A stretch of DNA of 64,000 nt. Origin: Gyrodactylus bullatarudis. Its lineage: Eukaryota > Platyhelminthes > Monogenea > Gyrodactylidea > Gyrodactylidae. The translations under genes and the position numbers were made by a program. Below are positions 60,101 through 64,000 of the stretch, one piece after another. Below the pieces are notes generated by a model. That model searched no databases, was not told the DNA's origin, and saw only the letters and a program-made list of their open reading frames with translations. Within the stretch, counting starts at the first letter, position 1; every line of letters begins with the position of its first letter. Where the stretch lies: positions 8,454 through 72,453 of the forward strand of contig SSNU01000293.1 of assembly GCA_012064415.1 (NCBI GenBank), in the 5' to 3' direction.

Positions 60101-60112
60101 AAAATGAAATAA
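39150..60112 (+). CDS. Elp1: Elongator complex protein 1, 12 coding exons
   Basis: Scaffold subunit of Elongator, which modifies wobble uridines in tRNA anticodons; cytoplasmic. Exons: 39150-39859, 39921-40153, 40220-41359, 44237-44444, 45677-45844, 49639-49794, 50391-50948, 55086-55302, 55646-55770, 56202-56503, 59436-59560, 59838-60112 (stop). Phases agree throughout except within exon 7. About 1,404 residues, slightly longer than human (1,332). Family blocks: NVGWGKKETQFHGS, IIHIAWRDDNKFVTVSY, DYVILQMPRGNLE, MRKNRIDLNLLYDASPNLF, NVEKFI, ALGIYDIKLAINIA, MDPKEYLSILKRI, and late basic KKRKPKKTQ with EGSRFEEIALIEAL. The N-terminal half should form two WD40 propellers and the C-terminal half a TPR-like helical dimerisation region. 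ATG 39150 is preferred because the open frame before it has only a non-ATG start. Breaks: a frame shift at about 50774-50778 and a GC donor after exon 9. Confidence 0.92.
40264..41359 (+). CDS. Elp1: Elp1 exon 3, bulk of the WD40 propeller region
   Basis: This is the largest Elp1 exon; the acceptor lies at 40219 and the exon starts at 40220. Residues about 315-694 of the protein, rich in beta-strand repeats (SFIQFQWTCKRM near the start). Ends at phase 1 before GTAAGT. The long intron 3 that follows holds the piggyBac element. Confidence 0.85.
41360..42015 (+). other. Elp1 intron 3, left part
   Basis: 41931-42019 is the left half of a repeat that also occurs, uninterrupted, at 35648-35775. 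The rest, 41360-41930, holds nothing I recognise. Confidence 0.5.
42020..43737. mobile_element. piggyBac-type transposon in Elp1 intron 3
   Basis: Flanked by TTAA at 42016-42019 and 43738-43741. Terminal inverted repeats start CCCCTTCGAACCCA at both ends, and GGTCGTATACGACCT palindromes lie near both ends (42160s, 43707-43721). The interrupted host sequence is preserved intact at 35648-35775, an empty-site match that proves the borders. It carries a decayed transposase on the minus strand. Confidence 0.9.
42240..43350 (-). pseudogene. piggyBac transposase remnant
   Basis: The frame 42919-43350 contains an acidic N-terminal piece, then NHIVCFDNFFNSLELQDALL and GIHSTGTVRSNRLK, the second-aspartate block and following G-T-x-R motif of piggyBac transposases. 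The frame 42240-42431 supplies the C-terminal cysteine-rich zinc-binding end, RTCSLCNMKTLFFQNCNNYL then C-x-x-x-x-x-NCFRDFH. Between them the frame is broken and shortened, so first and third catalytic aspartates are not seen. Confidence 0.8.
45045..45478. mobile_element. Palindromic MITE in Elp1 intron 4
   Basis: The left arm, ATCAGATGCAGAATAAAAAA to AACTAGACGAGTTTA (about 45045-45118), is repeated in reverse at 45393-45475. The spacer of about 270 bp itself has two related halves (AAATAAACGGGGGTCTGTA and AAATAAACGGGGATCTGTA). The ends read CAGATGCAGAAT. No coding sequence is present. Confidence 0.7.
45845..49638 (+). other. Elp1 intron 5, contents
   Basis: Longest Elp1 intron apart from intron 7. 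It holds an unassigned minus-strand frame at 47264-47467 with a basic motif (QPGRPKKKRFRSEAEKFCEK) and nearby decayed coding-like sequence to about 47900. A foldback-family right arm lies at about 47950-48080, and an inverted repeat around TAATTCGTACTGAA (48113-48240). A Penelope-like tail word (AGCCATTGCCTATGTGAG) is at about 48320. Confidence 0.45.
49966..50236. repeat. Foldback MITE fragment in Elp1 intron 6
   Basis: Starts AAAGTTGGTTGATTTGAAGT and ends at GGATCAAGATTAGAT. It is one arm of the 62583-63345 family. Confidence 0.55.
51285..51356 (-). repeat. tRNA-like sequence, probably SINE or tRNA relic
   Basis: The minus strand reads GTCTAATGGTTAGAAGAC (A-box-like) and, about 30 nt on, a perfect B box in CCCGGGTTCGAATCCTGG. 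The D and anticodon arms do not fold to a standard tRNA, so I do not call a functional gene. It lies in Elp1 intron 7. Confidence 0.45.
51555..51800 (-). pseudogene. hAT transposase C-terminal (dimerisation) remnant
   Basis: The minus strand encodes NCQPTTSEVERSFFITKTIL. The S-x-x-E-R-x-F pattern is the hallmark of the C-terminal dimerisation region of hAT transposases. Upstream codons are broken by stops. Confidence 0.6.
52257..52978. mobile_element. hAT-type element (722 bp) nested in the foldback element
   Basis: The terminal repeats TAGGGTGGAAAAT and (reverse) TAGGGTGGAAAATT have the hAT form. The flanks CTAATCAA (52249-52256) and CTAATTAA (52979-52986) are a 7/8 match to an 8-bp duplication. 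They interrupt a sequence that is continuous in the other foldback arm (near 53545). Weak coding-like text on the minus strand at 52430-52760 may be transposase debris. Confidence 0.75.
53324..53393. mobile_element. 70-bp piggyBac-like mini-MITE
   Basis: Perfect 12-bp terminal inverted repeats CCCTCGCCCTGG lie directly between TTAA at 53320-53323 and TTAA at 53394-53397. That is the piggyBac target rule. It lies in the centre of the 52045-53750 element. Confidence 0.75.
54209..54802. mobile_element. Truncated piggyBac copy interrupted by a Merlin-like MITE
   Basis: After TTAA (54205-54208) the sequence CCCCTTCGAACTCATAAGAG onward follows the left end of the element at 42020-42310 with few differences. 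It is broken at 54446-54748 by an insertion, resumes at TGAAAATCTCTGAAACAA, and stops matching at about 54802. The right end is missing. Confidence 0.88.
54446..54748. mobile_element. 303-bp Merlin-like MITE, target duplication TGAAAATC
   Basis: Imperfect inverted repeats of about 50 bp (GGTAATGGAGTAGAATAAGC and, reversed, CGTAATAGAGTAGAATAAGT) contain CTGCCCCAAAATTTTT, as the Merlin element at 32945 does. TGAAAATC at 54438-54445 and 54749-54756 is the 8-bp duplication, occurring once at this place in the uninterrupted 42-kb copy. Further internal arms pair around CAAACAAAGAGAGATAG. Confidence 0.9.
56745..57010. repeat. Foldback MITE fragment in Elp1 intron 10
   Basis: The sequence TCTCGATGAATTTGGGAATT, the CATCAAGG block and the TTGAGTTGAAAATTTTCGTT, GGATCAATAG end parallel the foldback family. 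The opposite arm is absent. Confidence 0.45.
57460..58275. mobile_element. Foldback MITE, with a piggyBac-like MITE end duplicated into it
   Basis: AAAGCTAGTTGACATGAAGA occurs twice at the left (57466 and 57585) and in reverse at the right end (about 58262). The arms share GTTTATATTCAGAAAAAAAT and CATCGAAATTTTGAGCTC-type text. Between the two left starts lies AACCCTTAAAGTCCCAGAGA, the end of the 60335-60711 element. Confidence 0.6.
58385..58520 (-). repeat. Diverged reverse copy of the 60335-60711 element
   Basis: Reverse-strand AGCCTCAGAAAATACTTCGT, CCCCTCCCCCATTTGG and AATCTCCTGCAATACGCTAA match 60400-60475 in the same order. Confidence 0.55.
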
Positions 60113-60330
60113 AATTCATAATTTACTTGATTACAACGTCTTATTTCTTTTTACCAAAGTTACATCTTCAATTATTTTCTAGTTAGTTCAAATTTTCCAT
60201 ATTATTTTTCTGATAATGCGTTTGAAAGAGAGTTATAAAATAATTCTCTGTAACTTAAAGGGTTCATTTTTGGATAGTGGATATGTTGAATTAATCCCGA
60301 TTTTCTGTCAAAGAAAATTAGTTTGTGTCT
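60113..60330. other. Elp1 3' region
   Basis: The stop codon TAA sits at 60110-60112. The likely polyadenylation signal is unclear; AATAAAAT-like text is weak, although ATAAAATAAT occurs at 60235. No other feature was found. Confidence 0.4.
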
Positions 60331-60334
60331 TTAA

Positions 60335-60711
60335 CCCTTAAAGTCCCACTGGGTTATTTCTATCACATGTCATTTTAGCAACTCATTATTATTTATGAAA
60401 GCCTCAGAAAATACTTTGTTTACCCCCCCCCCCATTCGATAGGAAAATTTTTAATCTCCTGGAATACGCAAAGATCTTGGATCTATCATTCGTCAAACTC
60501 GTGTTATATTAATAATTTAAAGAGAATAGATTTTTTTCAAAAAACTATTTTTTGTTTAAAACGTTTTTTTTGAAAACCTACTTTCCAGGGTCAAAATTTT
60601 TGATCGATAATTTCTGAACCAAAAATTAAAACAACTGTAGATTCGTAACCATAAATAGATAGACAAAAGATTGAATACGAATCATGAAAAAATTCTCTGG
60701 GACTTTACGGG
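60335..60711. mobile_element. piggyBac-like MITE (377 bp)
   Basis: Ends CCCTTAAAGTCCCA and (reverse) CCCGTAAAGTCCCA. The left flank is TTAA (60331-60334), the right flank TGAA (60712-60715), one base off. An 11-C run lies at 60424-60434. No coding potential was seen. Confidence 0.6.
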
Positions 60712-60954
60712 TGAAATAAATACCAGATGATTGATGTTGAATAATGGTAGATCAAATCTTTCCTAATTTCAACAATTGTTATCGCAAATATCCTTCCAGA
60801 CCCATTATATACCTTATCTAATAATCAGATATTTTTTTAAATTTCAAATATACACCGAGTATACTCTGTTGAAGAACAATATGATTTGTAATCTGATGTT
60901 TATATTGTAACCCATGCACCAGCTATTATGGTTTACATAACTACACCTAATTAA

Positions 60955-61670
60955 TATGAAGATGGGAATTTATGCTTTTTACAAAATTACGAATTTTTTC
61001 ATCAAGAAATCGAATTTGATCAAGATATTTTGGAATCTAGATTGTAGCTTCCACTTTCAGGATCTGAAGAAAAAAAAATTTAGAAAAAATGAAATTTTAA
61101 GAGAGTTAGGGCAAATTTAAAATCAAGCGATGGCCCCAAATTCACATTTTTTTGAACTTTGAGTTGATAATTTTTGTTTATTTAAAAGTGAGAGAGTGAT
61201 CAAAAGTTGATTTTTAGGATCACGATTAGTCAAAGAAATCAAATGCTGATTCAGATTTTAAGAATCTGCCCATCTTCTTGTGAAAATCGAATTTTGATTT
61301 TTTGAACATTTTCACTACTTGAAAATCAATGAAATTTTGATGATTCAAGAAATTGGCGAGTCTATTGAAATTTTCATGGTCATAATCGGTTTCTTTGACT
61401 ATTTGTGCTCCTAAAAATCGACTTTTGATCACTCTCTCACTTTTAAATAAACAAAAATTATCAACTCAAAGTTCAAAAAAATGTGAATTCGGGGCCATCG
61501 CTTGATTTTAAATTTGCCGTATTTTTCTTAAAAATTGATTTTTTCAATTTTTTTTTCTTCAGATCCTGAAAGTGGAAGCTACGATCTAGATTCAAAAATA
61601 TCTTGATCAAATTCGATTTCTTGATGAAAAAAATCATAATTTTGTACAAAGCATAAATTCCCATCTTCAT
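60955..61670. mobile_element. Foldback MITE, two full arms
   Basis: ATATGAAGATGGGAATTTAT at 60956 is mirrored by the end at about 61670. The arms pair over more than 200 bp, with AGTGAGAGAGTGATCAAAAG at about 61187 and its complement at about 61430. It is close to the 2018-2717 copy. Confidence 0.75.
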
Positions 61671-61675
61671 ATTTA

Positions 61676-62580
61676 CCCTATCGAGACGATAAGTAAACCA
61701 ATCTAGAAAAAGACTCAAAATTGATATAGGACCATTCTAAATGAGATTCTAATGGCAATTCTATCCAATAAGGATTCATTTGACCCCATCTAAGAAAGTC
61801 GATTTTCTATTAAATTTCCCATCTACTAATAAGTAGATGAAAACCAAATTTTACTAATCCTGGTTATTTTATCCACATTTAGATATCTCTTTGAGTCTTT
61901 TTGGTATTTTTCGGATTTGTTTAGCGTGAATTATAGAATAGATTATGTGATATTGTTGAGATCTGCGTAATAACTGAGAATTTCCTACTTTAAATGATTG
62001 CCCTATATAGAGCGAACCTCACGAAAGGGTTAATTAGCTTTAAATAAAGTCCCAATACATCTACTCTTCTTACTTGCCCTATGCCCATATCATAGCCCAG
62101 AACAATTGGTGACAATTTAAAATATGTAGTTAGTTCATAAATTGTTCATCGTGAGGGATTCGTTTTCATGTCGAGTTGAATGGTTATGATGAATAGAAAT
62201 TGGCATGTGCCCTCCGTAGAAGAAATTACCCAACTTTAAATAACAAGGTGCTCTTAAAATCGGTCTTGAATTTGGTTTTATCAGCACTAAGCCTTCTGCT
62301 AGCAATATCGTTTGAATAGAGTGATAAAAAAAGTTGAATGATAAAAAATAATTCCCTATTGCGTGTTACGTATTACACCTTGTACAAATTGCAAATGCAG
62401 TCGGAATAAAATTTATCCTCAGATTTTTTATTGCTCTATTGGCATTATTTTGTATTCAAGAAGGGATGAAAAATTTTCTTGAAGAAAAAAAATTTGCACA
62501 GAGATGCCTATGTTGAATTTGTATTTTGAAATAAAGAGCTTAATATTAGGTTATGCCATTTATTTTTGGATGTTTTCTTT
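61676..62580. other. Intergenic, no gene recognised
   Basis: AT-rich. TTCTATTAAATTTCCCATCTACTAATAAG-like text near 61810 (shared with 55500) is a short dispersed repeat. Nothing coding was found. Confidence 0.4.
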
Positions 62581-62582
62581 AC

Positions 62583-63345
62583 TAAAGCTAATTGATATGA
62601 AGTTGGGAATCTATGATTTTTACAGAAATCTCGATATTTTCATCAAGAATTTGAATTTGTTAAAGATTTTCTGGAATCCTACTCATGCTGCCCACCTTTA
62701 CCATTTAAAGAAAAAAATCTAAAAAAATAATTATTTTATGTAAAATAAGGTCAATTTTCAAATTCCCATTTGGCGCCAAAATCCCATTTTTTCGAACTTT
62801 GAGCTGAAAATTTTTGTTGATTTGAAAGTGGGAGGCTGATCGAAAGAGTTTTTTCAGGATCAAGATTAGTCAAGAAAATCAATTCAAGAATCTGCTCTTA
62901 TGCTTAACCTTAGTATCGTTTGGGAGCGGAATTTCGTTTTTTTGATCATTTTCACTAATTGAAAAGCAATGAAATTTCGATAATTCAAAATCTCTCGAAA
63001 ATGGGGTAACTGTCGATAACTTGACGGTGCCAATCAGCCTTTTTGTCTGATCTTAATCCTGAAAAAACTCTTTCGATCAGCCTCCCACTTTCAAATCAAC
63101 AAAAATTTTCAGCTCAAAGTTCGAAAAAATTGGATTTTGGCGCCAAATGGGAATTTGAAAATCGACCATATTTTACATAAAAATAATTTTTTTTTTTTAG
63201 ATTTTTTTTCTTTAAATGGTGAAAGCGGGCAGCATGAGTAGGATTCCAGAAAATCTTTAACAAATTCAAATTCCTGATGAAAATATCGAGATTTCTGTAA
63301 AAATCATAGATTCCCAACTTCATATCAACCAACTTTAGCTTGTTA
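62583..63345. mobile_element. Foldback MITE, two full arms (best copy)
   Basis: Left end AAAGCTAATTGATATGAAGT, right end its near complement. Arms of about 300 bp pair through GGAATCCTACTCATGCTGCC, TTGGCGCCAAAATCC and GAAAGTGGGAGGCTGATCGA. The centre is around 62930-63030. Confidence 0.75.
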
Positions 63346-63381
63346 ATCTGATACAATCTATTCGCCAAAAACTTAACTTAA

Positions 63382-64000
63382 CCCTTTAATGGCCAAGGCA
63401 AATTTTTTACGAAGAAAATTATTTTTTAACTATATGCGACTAAATCAACTATTCTGAATTCATTGATGCAATGACTTCTTGGCTCGGACTTTCGGCTTAC
63501 AAAATATTCCATGATTGTAAGCGATCAATGACACAAATATCAATACTTTTCATATTATTAACTTTGAGATAAGATATTCTCTAAAACATTCCCGACCAAG
63601 TACAAAACGAAGCTTAATTTTGCACTTAGAGCAAAAAATTTGAGTTTGAGCCTACATTTCTTGCACCTTCCTTTCTTCTCGGCTCGAATAACAGGGCCAA
63701 TGATCGAAATTGTCTTTTACCACATCATCTGGACGGTTAGCAAAACTTCGCCTTCGTTTAGCTTGAGGTTCATCAATAGTAAGAGTTAGCCGACCTCTTT
63801 TGGTAGATCGAGCATTGCAGTGCATTAGGGTATTTGCGAGATCAACTAAAAATTTTCTTCAGTATTATTAGTAATAATTTATTACAGAGAACCTTGTATC
63901 TGAGAGATTCATACTTATTGATCTCGAATGATCATTAGGGGTTCTAGAAAATCGGGGTGTGCAGATTCTCACACACCAAAACTGGTCCACAACAGGATTT
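63382..64000 (-). pseudogene. piggyBac-like element, left end and transposase C-terminus (runs off right edge)
   Basis: TTAA (63378-63381) is followed by CCCTTTAATGGCCAAGG, a plausible terminal repeat. On the minus strand, 63560-63830 encodes ARSTKRGRLTLTIDEPQAKR, DNFDHWPCYSS and, in shifted frames, GRCKKC and CSKCKIKL then GRECFREY. This layout (basic linker, H-W-P, then CxxC pairs and a C-F-x-E/D-Y/H end) resembles the piggyBac C-terminus. It is a different family from the element at 42020. Confidence 0.5.

Noticed and set aside
1..64000. CRISPR array, bacterial operons or integrated prokaryotic DNA
   Set aside because: No spaced direct repeats and no compact prokaryote-like gene block; all coding evidence is spliced or transposon-derived.

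Overview
This window is eukaryotic nuclear DNA, roughly 70% A+T, with spliced genes, long introns and many transposable elements. A contactin with a C-type-lectin head followed by immunoglobulin domains is the arthropod form of that protein, so an arthropod is the best guess; the sequence alone does not fix the order. All exons were assembled by eye from splice sites, reading phase and recalled family features, with no database search.

Layout. (1) 1-6,070, minus strand: the 5' seven exons of contactin (signal peptide, C-type lectin domain, first five Ig domains); the gene runs off the left edge. (2) 6.4-16.5 kb: transposon country, with a decayed LINE, a Ty3/gypsy element complete at both ends (8,444-12,498, 5-bp target duplication), Penelope-like fragments and a foldback element. 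(3) 17.1-18.4 kb, plus strand: a small two-exon cysteine-rich secreted-protein gene with a TATA box and an in-frame TGA in its signal peptide; a fragment of a duplicate lies at 15.3 kb. A possible second signal-peptide exon starts at 18,991. (4) 19.8-31.6 kb, minus strand: the most unusual locus, an apparent micro-exon gene. I find about 30 candidate exons of 11-36 nt, nearly all multiples of three and open in phase 2, around one 741-nt exon that encodes about 25 copies of a Gly-rich hexapeptide, and a terminal exon for a lysine/arginine-rich tail. (5) 31.6-38.6 kb: SINE-like, pogo/Tigger-like, Merlin, Penelope, hAT-like and LINE remnants. (6) 39,150-60,112, plus strand: Elongator subunit 1 (Elp1), all 12 coding exons, with piggyBac, Merlin-like, hAT and foldback insertions in its introns, one apparent reading-frame break and one GC-AG intron. 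(7) 60.1-64 kb: piggyBac-type and foldback repeats.

Contactin and Elp1 are conserved housekeeping or structural genes. The 15-32 kb block is different: fast-changing, probably secreted products and micro-exon architecture, recalling schistosome MEG genes and aphid bicycle effector genes in organisation. That is analogy, not demonstrated homology. The transposons preserve a readable insertion history: an empty site for piggyBac, a Merlin-like MITE inside a second piggyBac copy, and a hAT plus a 70-bp piggyBac-like MITE inside one foldback element.
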